Shown here: piece after piece, positions 8,042 through 16,059 of the stretch
Layout: every line of letters starts with the position of its first letter
Position numbering within the stretch: position 1 is the first letter of the stretch
Source of the DNA: Paracrocinitomix sp040880585
GTDB lineage: Bacteria > Bacteroidota > Bacteroidia > Flavobacteriales_D > Crocinitomicaceae
Length of the DNA: 64,000 nt
Direction: 5' to 3'
NCBI GenBank assembly: GCA_040880585.1
Contig: JBBDID010000048.1
Span: 23,843 to 87,842, forward strand
The notes under the pieces: model-generated
Told to the model about the DNA's origin: nothing
Database searches by the model: none
What the model saw: only the letters and a program-made list of their open reading frames with translations
Made by a program: the position numbers and the translations under genes

Positions 8042-9183
8042 AAATGCTTCAATACGTTTTCAATGACATAATCTTGCTCTTCATTTGTTAAGGACGGAAA
8101 CATAGGTAAACTGATGCAGTCGGCATAATAATTCTCAGCATTTGTCAAATTTAACTCACTATATCCTATTTCTTTATAGTAAGGAAGTGTGTGAACGGGG
8201 ATATAATGTATTTGAGCATAAATCCCTTTTTCATGGAGTTGATCGTACAATTTTTTTCTCTCTTCCACTTCTATCACAAAAAGGTGATAAGCATGGTATC
8301 TATTATTGGGTACAGCCTGACACTTTATTTTGCCTTCAAAAGCTTTTTGATAGCGATTGGCAATTTCATTTCTTCTTTGTACACCTTTTTCATTTTTCAG
8401 CAACTGTTCAATACCCAAAGCAGCTTGAATATCTGTTAATCGATAGTTATATCCAAGACGTTGCATTTCATAGTACCATCCGCCGTCGGTTGTTTGTAAA
8501 TTTTCTTTGGTGATTCCATGTGTTCTGAGCAGCATCAATTGCCGATATACAACTTCTGAATTCGTCGTTATCATCCCTCCTTCTCCACAAGCAATGTGTT
8601 TTACAGGATGAAAAGAAAAAACGGCTGCGTCTGCATATTTTGCACTTCCGCATCTAACTTTTTCTCCCTTGGAATCTTCAAAATATCCCCCCGGAGCGTG
8701 ACAAGCATCTTCAATAATAAACAAGTCATGCTCAACTGCCAACTTATGAAAAGCTTCAAGATCAACAGGCAAACCAGCAAAATCAACCGGAATAATTCCT
8801 TTAAAAAAACCTTTTGGCTTTGACTCAATCAATTCACGGCATTTTTGAATATCTAATAAGTAAGTATCCGGATCAATATCTGCAAACCAAACTTCAGCGC
8901 CAACGTATCGGGCACAATTTGCAGTGGCAGCAAAAGTAATTGGGGTTGTTATCATCCGATCTCCTTCTTCTAACCCCAGTGCCATCACTGATAAGTGTAA
9001 ACCCGCAGTAGCATTACTAACAGCTACGGCATATTTTGCTCCTGTATAGCTTGCAAATTTATCTTCAAATTCCTTGATTTTAGGTCCCTGCGTCAGGTAA
9101 TCTGCCTTCAGTGTTTCTACCACTGCATCTATATCTTCTTGTTGGATATCTTGTCTTCCGTATGGAATTGAAAACTTACTCAT
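8038..9183 (-). CDS. pseC: UDP-4-amino-4,6-dideoxy-N-acetyl-beta-L-altrosamine transaminase
   Basis: A 381-residue PLP-dependent aminotransferase of the DegT/DnrJ/EryC1 family, second step of the pseudaminic acid pathway. The Schiff-base lysine is in SFHPVKHIACGEGG, and the opening FSIPYGRQDI is the PseC signature. The frame is open upstream to 9207, but I place the start at ATG 9183 because the preceding eight residues are not family-like and would lie inside pseB. With this start the gene overlaps the pseB stop by 8 bases. It follows pseB and precedes pseF, as in other Pse loci. Confidence 0.93.
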   Translation of the reverse strand: MSKFSIPYGRQDIQQEDIDAVVETLKADYLTQGPKIKEFEDKFASYTGAKYAVAVSNATAGLHLSVMALGLEEGDRMITTPITFAATANCARYVGAEVWFADIDPDTYLLDIQKCRELIESKPKGFFKGIIPVDFAGLPVDLEAFHKLAVEHDLFIIEDACHAPGGYFEDSKGEKVRCGSAKYADAAVFSFHPVKHIACGEGGMITTNSEVVYRQLMLLRTHGITKENLQTTDGGWYYEMQRLGYNYRLTDIQAALGIEQLLKNEKGVQRRNEIANRYQKAFEGKIKCQAVPNNRYHAYHLFVIEVEERKKLYDQLHEKGIYAQIHYIPVHTLPYYKEIGYSELNLTNAENYYADCISLPMFPSLTNEEQDYVIENVLKHL

Positions 9184-10201
9184 TATTGGCTTCAAAAGTA
9201 GGGTCAACGTGTTTTTTGATCAATTCTCTCAATGAATCAGCTGTTTCCCATTCTGTATTTTCTCCTGAATTATAGGTGAACCCTTCGGGAACCTTCACGG
9301 CATTACATTCTTTTTTAAAGGCCTCAATATCCCAGTTTGGGACAGATGGAATAATGGCGAAATACTCACCCAAATCATAAGTATAAAACGAGTCCGACTT
9401 GGTAATCATTTCTTCGTGAATTTTTTCTCCCGGACGAATACCTACTTCTCTGTGTTCAATGCCAGGAGCAATGGCCTCTGCTACATCTGTAATCTTGTAA
9501 GAAGGAATTTTGGGTACAAAAATCTCACCTCCCCAAGCATTACCTAAGGCGTGTAAAACCATATCTACCCCTCCATCTAATGATATATTAAAGCGGGTCA
9601 TTGACTTATTGGTGATCGGTAGAAAACCTTCTTTTCGCTTATTCAGAAAAAATGGAATTACCGAACCGTTAGAACCCATTACGTTACCATAGCGTACCAC
9701 AGAAAAACGAATGGGATTTTTACCCCGGATATTATTTGCCGCTACAAACAGTTTGTCAGACACTAATTTTGTTGCCCCGTACAAATTGATGGGTGCGGCT
9801 GCTTTATCGGTAGATAAGGCCACCACTCGTTCTACTTCAGACTCAAGAGCTGCGTTAATGATATTTTCTGCACCCATCACGTTGGTTTTGACACATTCCA
9901 TGGGGTTGTATTCTGATAAATGAACATGCTTCATGGCCGCTGCATGAATGACATAATCCACACCGTTAAAAGCGCGGTTCAATCTTTTTTCATCCCTTAC
10001 ATCCCCAATAAAATAGCGAATGGCATCATACTGAGATTTAGGAAACTCTTGAGCCATAGCAAACTGTTTTTGTTCATCTCTGGAAAAGATGACCAATCGC
10101 CTGATTTTTGGGTATTCTTTTAATATTCTTTTGGTCAATGCCCTACCGAGAGAGCCGGTACCGCCTGTGATTAATACTGATTTATTATTTAGATCTAACA
10201 T
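9176..10201 (-). CDS. pseB: UDP-N-acetylglucosamine 4,6-dehydratase (inverting)
   Basis: A 341-residue SDR enzyme that commits UDP-GlcNAc to pseudaminic acid by 4,6-dehydration with C5 inversion. It shows the NAD-binding loop VLITGGTGSLG, AAMKHVHLSEYNP, the catalytic YGATK of the Tyr-xxx-Lys pair, and GEKIHEEMIT near the C-terminus, all PseB hallmarks. The frame is open to 10270, but the extra 23 residues are lysine-rich and unlike the family. ATG 10201 gives MLDLNNKSVLITGG, the standard start, and leaves a 22-base gap to the upstream gene. First pathway gene in the visible Pse set. Confidence 0.94.
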   Translation of the reverse strand: MLDLNNKSVLITGGTGSLGRALTKRILKEYPKIRRLVIFSRDEQKQFAMAQEFPKSQYDAIRYFIGDVRDEKRLNRAFNGVDYVIHAAAMKHVHLSEYNPMECVKTNVMGAENIINAALESEVERVVALSTDKAAAPINLYGATKLVSDKLFVAANNIRGKNPIRFSVVRYGNVMGSNGSVIPFFLNKRKEGFLPITNKSMTRFNISLDGGVDMVLHALGNAWGGEIFVPKIPSYKITDVAEAIAPGIEHREVGIRPGEKIHEEMITKSDSFYTYDLGEYFAIIPSVPNWDIEAFKKECNAVKVPEGFTYNSGENTEWETADSLRELIKKHVDPTFEANNE

Positions 10202-10223
10202 AAGTAATATGTCTGTAATTTTT

Positions 10224-11105
10224 TTATTCTTCTTTCCATTTTCGAATATCCTCTCTTTTAAAAGAGTCAATATAGGAGTTCTTTGTCAAGTTGATGATTT
10301 GCACCTTTCGTTTTTCAGAAAAGCGTTTAATTATAAAATACCCTTTAAAAGTAAGATAAAATTTATGAAGTATTTCATGTAATTTTCGACTTCCTGCTGA
10401 ACTTTTGTTCATAATCTCTGGTTTGACATTTTTATCATAAAAATGAGGTTGACCAACCAGTGCTACATTTTCTTCAGTAACTGAAATAAGGGGAATCCAT
10501 GAATGGTCTACACCGACGAGATATATTTTTTGATAATTTAACCATATCATATTCATAATCGAGGGGCCTAAAACATTATGAATGCGTGGCATTCCCAATT
10601 TCTTCCTATATAAATAGTGCGTTATTCCCTCAAATCCTTCTAAAGCAGTGATATTATAATAGAGCAATTGAATGTTTTTATTTTCCCGAAGTATTTCTTG
10701 CCAAAATCGTACTTTTTTTGCCTGAAAAGGTAACATTAATGTCATGTTCCAATCTACCTCTGAAGCCATCTCATGAAACAGTTTCAATCGGGCTTGTTGA
10801 TACGCCTCCGTCGTTTCTTTTTGCCACAGTTCCGGTGCTGCAATGACATAATAATTGGGTTTAATTACTTTAAAATAATCAGATGAAGAGAAGTGATTAA
10901 CACAGAGTGTATCCAACTGTTTGATTTTTTTTATAAACCCAGGATCTTCGAGTTCAGTTTTTAAGGAAGGGCCGTTGGCCAAAATGATGACCTCTTCTTT
11001 GTTTTTTTTTACTTTATTATGCCGAATCCCCAATGTACGTGACATGAATACTACCTTTAAGAAGGCTTCACATGTTAATCTGATATTTTCGACAGTTTTT
11101 ATCAC
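10224..11105 (-). CDS. MptE/DUF115-like protein, possible acidic-sugar transferase
   Basis: A 293-residue cytoplasmic protein. The diagnostic stretch is IILANGPSLK at 40-49, followed by a mixed alpha/beta region and YLVGVDHSW. This pattern is seen in the 6-hydroxymethylpterin pyrophosphokinase MptE-like/DUF115 group, which includes flagellin-modifying Maf proteins, and in GT42 sialyltransferases (GNGPSL). Proteins of this group are frequent in nonulosonic acid loci, so a role in transferring pseudaminic acid is plausible but not shown. It overlaps the GT2 gene by 4 bases and lies 22 bases before pseB. The same GGGPS and IGFDGY arrangement reappears in the C-terminal part of the aldolase at 2239-3771. 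Confidence 0.6.
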   Translation of the reverse strand: MIKTVENIRLTCEAFLKVVFMSRTLGIRHNKVKKNKEEVIILANGPSLKTELEDPGFIKKIKQLDTLCVNHFSSSDYFKVIKPNYYVIAAPELWQKETTEAYQQARLKLFHEMASEVDWNMTLMLPFQAKKVRFWQEILRENKNIQLLYYNITALEGFEGITHYLYRKKLGMPRIHNVLGPSIMNMIWLNYQKIYLVGVDHSWIPLISVTEENVALVGQPHFYDKNVKPEIMNKSSAGSRKLHEILHKFYLTFKGYFIIKRFSEKRKVQIINLTKNSYIDSFKREDIRKWKEE

Positions 11106-12013
11106 TTTTTACTCCTATTAAATAACCCTTTAGAAACCCACAATCTAAATTTAACAATCATTTTGCCTTTTGCTGTTTGTCCTTTGAATAAATAGATGAC
11201 ATACAAAGCCAAACTTCCTCCCCACTTAATGAATTCAGCAAAATATCTTTTCAATTTAGATAAAAATCCTTCTTTTTTTACTCGTAATCGCTCCCCTTCT
11301 CCCGTTCCAATTCCTTGTTTTTTAATAAATGCTTCTGTAGTTCTTTCAAGTGGCACACAATGATAAACAATCGCATCAGGCACATACAACACTTTAAGTT
11401 CAGGATGCTTATAAATGCGTTGAAAAATATCTTTTTCTTCACTTCCGGCCATATTAACTCCTTTTCTTCCCAAGTCTGTATTGAAATCCCCTACTTTTTC
11501 AAAAATTGCTATTCTAAAAGACATATTTGAACCGCGAGGGTAATCTCCCTTCGAAAAAAACTTTTCTTCATCTCCCAAATTAAAATAGCCCAACAAAGAG
11601 TTTAGATATTTATTTTCCCAATTCGGGATAGTTTCTTCATAATGTAAAAGAATCTTACTACCAATAGCAACAACTTTAGGCGATTCTTCGAAATAATTAT
11701 AAATTTTTTCCAGATAATCGTTCGCTAAAAAAGCATCATCATCAATAAAGGAGATATACTTGCCCTTTGCTTCTTTTATCCCTCTATTACGACCATGCGA
11801 CAAGCCTTGATTTGTTTCCAGGTGATAGGAAACTTTTAGTTGCGGATTATCCGCTATAAATTGTTGCGCAATTGTTTTTGTATTGCCCGGTGAATTATTA
11901 TCTACCAATACAATTTCAAACAATTCTTTTGAAATTGTTTGGTTCTTCAACGACTCCAGAACCTGAGGAAGGTATTTCTCCCTGTTATATGTACTGATCG
12001 TTGCTGTAATCAC
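11102..12013 (-). CDS. Family-2 glycosyltransferase
   Basis: A 303-residue GT-A enzyme. The N-terminus ITATISTYNREKYLPQVLES and LVDNNSPGNT are the nucleotide-binding part, and YISFIDDDAFLAN carries the DxD-like metal site. GSEEKDIFQRI is in the place of the acceptor-side ED motif. A hydrophobic stretch near the C-terminus (SLALYVIYLF) may anchor it to the membrane. It would add one sugar to the growing surface oligosaccharide; donor and acceptor cannot be told from sequence. Placed 4 bases downstream of the YfhO-type gene and overlapping the MptE-like gene by 4 bases. Confidence 0.85.
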   Translation of the reverse strand: MITATISTYNREKYLPQVLESLKNQTISKELFEIVLVDNNSPGNTKTIAQQFIADNPQLKVSYHLETNQGLSHGRNRGIKEAKGKYISFIDDDAFLANDYLEKIYNYFEESPKVVAIGSKILLHYEETIPNWENKYLNSLLGYFNLGDEEKFFSKGDYPRGSNMSFRIAIFEKVGDFNTDLGRKGVNMAGSEEKDIFQRIYKHPELKVLYVPDAIVYHCVPLERTTEAFIKKQGIGTGEGERLRVKKEGFLSKLKRYFAEFIKWGGSLALYVIYLFKGQTAKGKMIVKFRLWVSKGLFNRSKK

Positions 12014-12017
12014 CGGT

Positions 12018-15008
12018 TTAATCCTCTGATTCTTTTTCCAGAGATTTTTCTATTCCTTCTGTTTCTTCAATTTTTGTTTGAAAGAAAATGGCTGCTGCCA
12101 ATAAGAAGATAATCGAAAAAGACCCTATGTAAGCGTAAAGTGCCGATTTTTTTCTCGAAGTCAATTCATACTTCACAACTATCTCATGATCTCCTGCGGG
12201 GACTTCAATAGCTCTCAATGTGTAATTTACCCGAAGAATATCAGCTGCCTCTCCATCAATGTTTGCCTGCCAACCAATGGGGTAGTAAATTTCAGAAAAC
12301 ACTACCAACTGTTTGTCCGGAGAAGAGAACGAATACACCAACTTATCAGGATGGTACGATTTCAGACTTACAGTACCATTAGCTGTATATTCTTTTTGAG
12401 ACAACTGATCAGCAAATTCCCGGTGAACAATTGTTTCTTTTTGTGGATCCCATCCCTCTCGAGATTCCTTGGCCACCACGATAATTTTTTTATCGTTGTA
12501 AGAAGAGTCTAACATATCGTTATACGCCCAGTTTAAAGTGCCCGGTTTCTCTCCCGGAATAAGTGCAAAATCCAGTTGCTGCACCTCTTTAAAAGGCAAT
12601 CCAATCTCCATAGTATCCATAAAAACAGAACTATCGGGTCGAATTTGTGGAGCAACAAGCGCAACCTTATCTGTGGATTTAACATTCATCTTCTCCTGCA
12701 CTTCTTTGCCGTTTACGAGCACCATAAAGTTATTGGAGAAAGGATTCAAACTCACTGCATTTGAAGATTCCAATGCTAAAATAGCTTCATCAGCACTTTC
12801 TACCACCTTGACTTTTTTAGTCAACCAGGCATTTCCCATAGCAGAGGGATTCTCCATTAAAAATTGGCTGTTCATCTGACCGCCGAGCCCTGCCTGTGAA
12901 GCAATTTGATACCTCATATTCAACATATCCAAAACAGCAGGATTTTGCTTACCTATATGAAATTCAATCAACTCCTGATATCGCCCAAGCTTTGCCCCGT
13001 GATATCCTCCGATAGACTTGTGAAAATAAGAAGCATAAGATGAATTAAAAGGGTTTGATACATCCAATACTCTATAGTTCGTATTTCGGTTTAATATCCT
13101 GAACTTCACCCAATCTTTCATTCTTTTTTTCTGTGTAGCAGAGATGTCCTCATCTTTCAACTCTTTATCTAAGACTGTTAAAGAAGAATCAATTTTATAT
13201 CCCAAATCAGGATTTTTCTGTAGTTCAAGCGCAAGAATTTGTTCTTCTGCCGCACCGGAAGAATAGGGATATGTTTGTTTCCAGGCTTCTACCCATTGAA
13301 CAAAGTTTTTACCGCTTTTTTCTACTCCCAGATATCTTCTGCCAACCATTCCCAAATCAAACAACATCAATACCGCCAAAACACCGGCCAGAACATATTT
13401 GTTGAATGCATCACGGATAAAGAGTAAAACAACGATAAAGCCTATCACCAATAAAGCAAAAGATCTCAAAACGTCTCTTCTGAAAATACTGATCCGGGCA
13501 TTCTTTAACTCATCAAAAGCGGCAGCATATTGGTCATACTGCTGCGGATCACTAACTCCGTCCAGCATTTCTTTTTCCTGAACACTCAAAAAATCCTGAA
13601 ACAATCCCGGGGCTGCTAAAAATGCCAGCAATATAAAGCCGAGTGCTCCGGCCGTAATGAAAAAGGGTTGTATATTCTCATAAATTTCCTTTCTGGCTTT
13701 TACGAGTCTGTGTAAGAAAAGTACCCCCAGCAAAGGGACACACAACTGTGCTACGGCCAAAATGATGGTCACCGCTCTGAATTTGTTATACCCCGGAAGG
13801 TATTCTAAAAAAAAGTCGGTAAAGCCCATGAAGTTTTTCCCCCAACTCAATAAAACGGTCACAATGGTTACTATCAACAAAGCCCACCTTAAACGTTCTT
13901 TGGAATAAACTAGTCCTAATATCGCCAGAAAGAATACAATGATTCCCAAATAAACAGGACCAGAAGTAAAAGGTTGATCTCCCCAGTATTGATTTTGTCC
14001 TTTGACGAAATCTTTATACTGTGGCTCAAGTTTACGCAGCATTTCTTCATTGGCTTCATTATCTGCAATTCTCATGGTTTCCCCTCCTTTAAAATTGGGA
14101 ACGAGAAAAGTAAAAGTCTCCCCTTTTCCGTAGCTCCATGCCGTTATATATTCTCGATCTAAACCACTGGTTACTTGCTTTTCATTTTGCTGACCATCTG
14201 CCGAAATGGTTAGATCAGTCCCCCCACGGGTAGTATACTTAACGTATTCATTAGTGCCGATTATATTTCCTGAATTGACCAAAATAGCCAACCCGTATGC
14301 AACGATCAAACCAATCGATTTTTTAATAAATCGTGAAACGCCCTCTTCTTTTTTAATGTGACGAATTAACTCAACAACTCCTACTCCTATTAAAATAAAA
14401 GCAGTATAATAGGTGATCTGCAGATGGTTTGATAACAATTCAAACGTCATAAAAAGCGCAGATAAGGCAACCCCCAGTAGCCAATTACGCCAACGATAAG
14501 CCATAATCATCCCTGCAACCACCATAGGCGCAAACCCAATAGCAAAGGCTTTGGTGATGTGTCCGGCTTCAATGATAATGATTTGAGAGGATGAAAAACC
14601 AAATGCCAGCGCCATCACAATGGCAACTACTGGTTTAATTCTTAAACTTAAAGCCAGTATATAAAACCCTAAAAAGTAAAGAAAGAGAATACTAACTGTT
14701 TTTGGCAGCCACAGCGTCATTACCTGTTTCAAAAACATAGGAATCCCTCTTCCCTTATAACTCATAGAAATTTGAGTCGCCGGCATTCCTGAAAACATAG
14801 AATTCGTCCATCCTACCTGATCGTCAGTTTCACGATAATCTTTGATTTCCTGTGAAGCTCCTACATAATTCGTGACATCACCCTGATCAACAGTATACCC
14901 TTGGTAAGCCGGATAAAAGTAGACGCTCGATATGAGAATAAACAATGCTATGGCACCTACATGCCATAAATTTTTCTTTTGAAGTAGTCGCTCTTTTAAT
15001 CGGTTCAT
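12018..15008 (-). CDS. YfhO-family integral membrane protein
   Basis: A 996-residue membrane protein. About a dozen hydrophobic segments lie between residues 18 and 560, then a large polar region (about 570-960) and a final transmembrane helix (SALYAYIGSFSIIFLLAAAI). The topology and the segment YPAYQGYTVDQGDV followed by SMFSGMPATQIS match the YfhO family, GT-C-like proteins thought to modify surface polymers such as lipoteichoic acids in Firmicutes. In Bacteroidota the substrate is unknown. It starts 5 bases after the FkbM gene and ends 4 bases before the GT2 gene, so it belongs to the same operon. A role in glycosylating a lipid-linked or cell-surface product is inferred. Confidence 0.85.
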   Translation of the reverse strand: MNRLKERLLQKKNLWHVGAIALFILISSVYFYPAYQGYTVDQGDVTNYVGASQEIKDYRETDDQVGWTNSMFSGMPATQISMSYKGRGIPMFLKQVMTLWLPKTVSILFLYFLGFYILALSLRIKPVVAIVMALAFGFSSSQIIIIEAGHITKAFAIGFAPMVVAGMIMAYRWRNWLLGVALSALFMTFELLSNHLQITYYTAFILIGVGVVELIRHIKKEEGVSRFIKKSIGLIVAYGLAILVNSGNIIGTNEYVKYTTRGGTDLTISADGQQNEKQVTSGLDREYITAWSYGKGETFTFLVPNFKGGETMRIADNEANEEMLRKLEPQYKDFVKGQNQYWGDQPFTSGPVYLGIIVFFLAILGLVYSKERLRWALLIVTIVTVLLSWGKNFMGFTDFFLEYLPGYNKFRAVTIILAVAQLCVPLLGVLFLHRLVKARKEIYENIQPFFITAGALGFILLAFLAAPGLFQDFLSVQEKEMLDGVSDPQQYDQYAAAFDELKNARISIFRRDVLRSFALLVIGFIVVLLFIRDAFNKYVLAGVLAVLMLFDLGMVGRRYLGVEKSGKNFVQWVEAWKQTYPYSSGAAEEQILALELQKNPDLGYKIDSSLTVLDKELKDEDISATQKKRMKDWVKFRILNRNTNYRVLDVSNPFNSSYASYFHKSIGGYHGAKLGRYQELIEFHIGKQNPAVLDMLNMRYQIASQAGLGGQMNSQFLMENPSAMGNAWLTKKVKVVESADEAILALESSNAVSLNPFSNNFMVLVNGKEVQEKMNVKSTDKVALVAPQIRPDSSVFMDTMEIGLPFKEVQQLDFALIPGEKPGTLNWAYNDMLDSSYNDKKIIVVAKESREGWDPQKETIVHREFADQLSQKEYTANGTVSLKSYHPDKLVYSFSSPDKQLVVFSEIYYPIGWQANIDGEAADILRVNYTLRAIEVPAGDHEIVVKYELTSRKKSALYAYIGSFSIIFLLAAAIFFQTKIEETEGIEKSLEKESED

Positions 15009-15013
15009 AGGTG

Positions 15014-15805
15014 TTATTTTTCGCGGATTAAATGTTGATTTTCTGCCATTTTATCACTGTGTATAAAGTAGAAATCCTGATTGACGCTAAAAATATCATT
15101 TTTTTGGATAGGAATCAGCAATTCCTCTTTTAAAATAAAGATGTTGTACCTTTTTTTTAGGAGGTAATCCACCACATTTTCACGGTTTTCATTTCCTCCC
15201 AACTCAATCTGAAGCAGCGGTTTGAATTGTTCAATGGTTTGATTCAAAGAAGGGAGAACGTACTGCTCATATCCCTCTACATCACATTTAATAAAATCCA
15301 GATGATCTAGCTTTTCTGCTTGAATGAGGTCGTCACCCCGCTTCATGGGAACCTCAAATGAAAGCATTGCTTCATGGTTATTTTTACTGTTGTCATCTAC
15401 CGCAGTGAGCCCATGCCGTACCACTCCGTCCACTATAGGAATAGACATTTTTACCTGATCCTGAGGTGTAGCACCCAGAGCACAATTGTGAAGTTGAATA
15501 GGGTCTCCCATCCACTTTTTCATGTTCTTTTTCCATATTTCAGCAAAAAGCGGAATGGGTTCCACTGCGATTAATTTTCCCTGCTGTCCGATTGCTTTAG
15601 CCATGAAATAAGAATAATAAGCCAGATTTGCGCCAATATCTACCGCTACATCTCCCGGTTTTAGGATTTTTTGAACAAAATAGAGCTCAGCATATTTCTC
15701 TTTCATCTTCCCCGCCCTAATCATACGGATATATGTGCGACTCACCCATTTCAGATAGCCTTTCAGACCGAGTATTTTAACAAGTATTTTGCGCAATAAC
15801 TTCAT
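15014..15805 (-). CDS. FkbM-family SAM-dependent methyltransferase
   Basis: A 263-residue methyltransferase. The SAM-binding motif I is VAVDIGANLAYYSYF, motif II GKLIAVEPIP, and LDFIKCDVEGYE is the FkbM hallmark near the middle. FkbM enzymes methylate hydroxyl groups on sugars and polyketides, so an O-methylated sugar in the surface glycan is plausible. The gene overlaps DUF4834 by 4 bases upstream and lies 5 bases ahead of yfhO. A second FkbM gene is at 60707-61435. Confidence 0.87.
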   Translation of the reverse strand: MKLLRKILVKILGLKGYLKWVSRTYIRMIRAGKMKEKYAELYFVQKILKPGDVAVDIGANLAYYSYFMAKAIGQQGKLIAVEPIPLFAEIWKKNMKKWMGDPIQLHNCALGATPQDQVKMSIPIVDGVVRHGLTAVDDNSKNNHEAMLSFEVPMKRGDDLIQAEKLDHLDFIKCDVEGYEQYVLPSLNQTIEQFKPLLQIELGGNENRENVVDYLLKKRYNIFILKEELLIPIQKNDIFSVNQDFYFIHSDKMAENQHLIREK

Positions 15806-16059
15806 TCTACTTCCTCGTAATCGGCATAATCAGAATCATGAATACTATCTTTATCAATCTTTGAAATCGTTGTTCTCCCGTAATTTTTTTTGGATTCCTC
15901 CGCCCTTTTCCGAGACGCTTCTTCTTCTTGTCCGGTTTTTTGATGATCAGCAACATTTCGTCGTGCCTGTGCCATTTTTCCAATGAGTTGCAACAGAAAA
16001 AAGATACCTAATATGATGAGAACAGTTCTAAACAATCCTGCCAGGCTTAGTAAAATCAT
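15802..16059 (-). CDS. DUF4834-family small membrane protein
   Basis: An 85-residue protein with one N-terminal transmembrane helix (residues about 8-27, RTVLIILGIFFLLQLIG) and a highly charged cytoplasmic tail ending in acidic residues. It matches the DUF4834 proteins that follow housekeeping genes in Bacteroidota. It overlaps the carB stop by 1 base and the FkbM gene by 4 bases, so it is translated from the same message. No function is known. Confidence 0.75.
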   Translation of the reverse strand: MILLSLAGLFRTVLIILGIFFLLQLIGKMAQARRNVADHQKTGQEEEASRKRAEESKKNYGRTTISKIDKDSIHDSDYADYEEVE

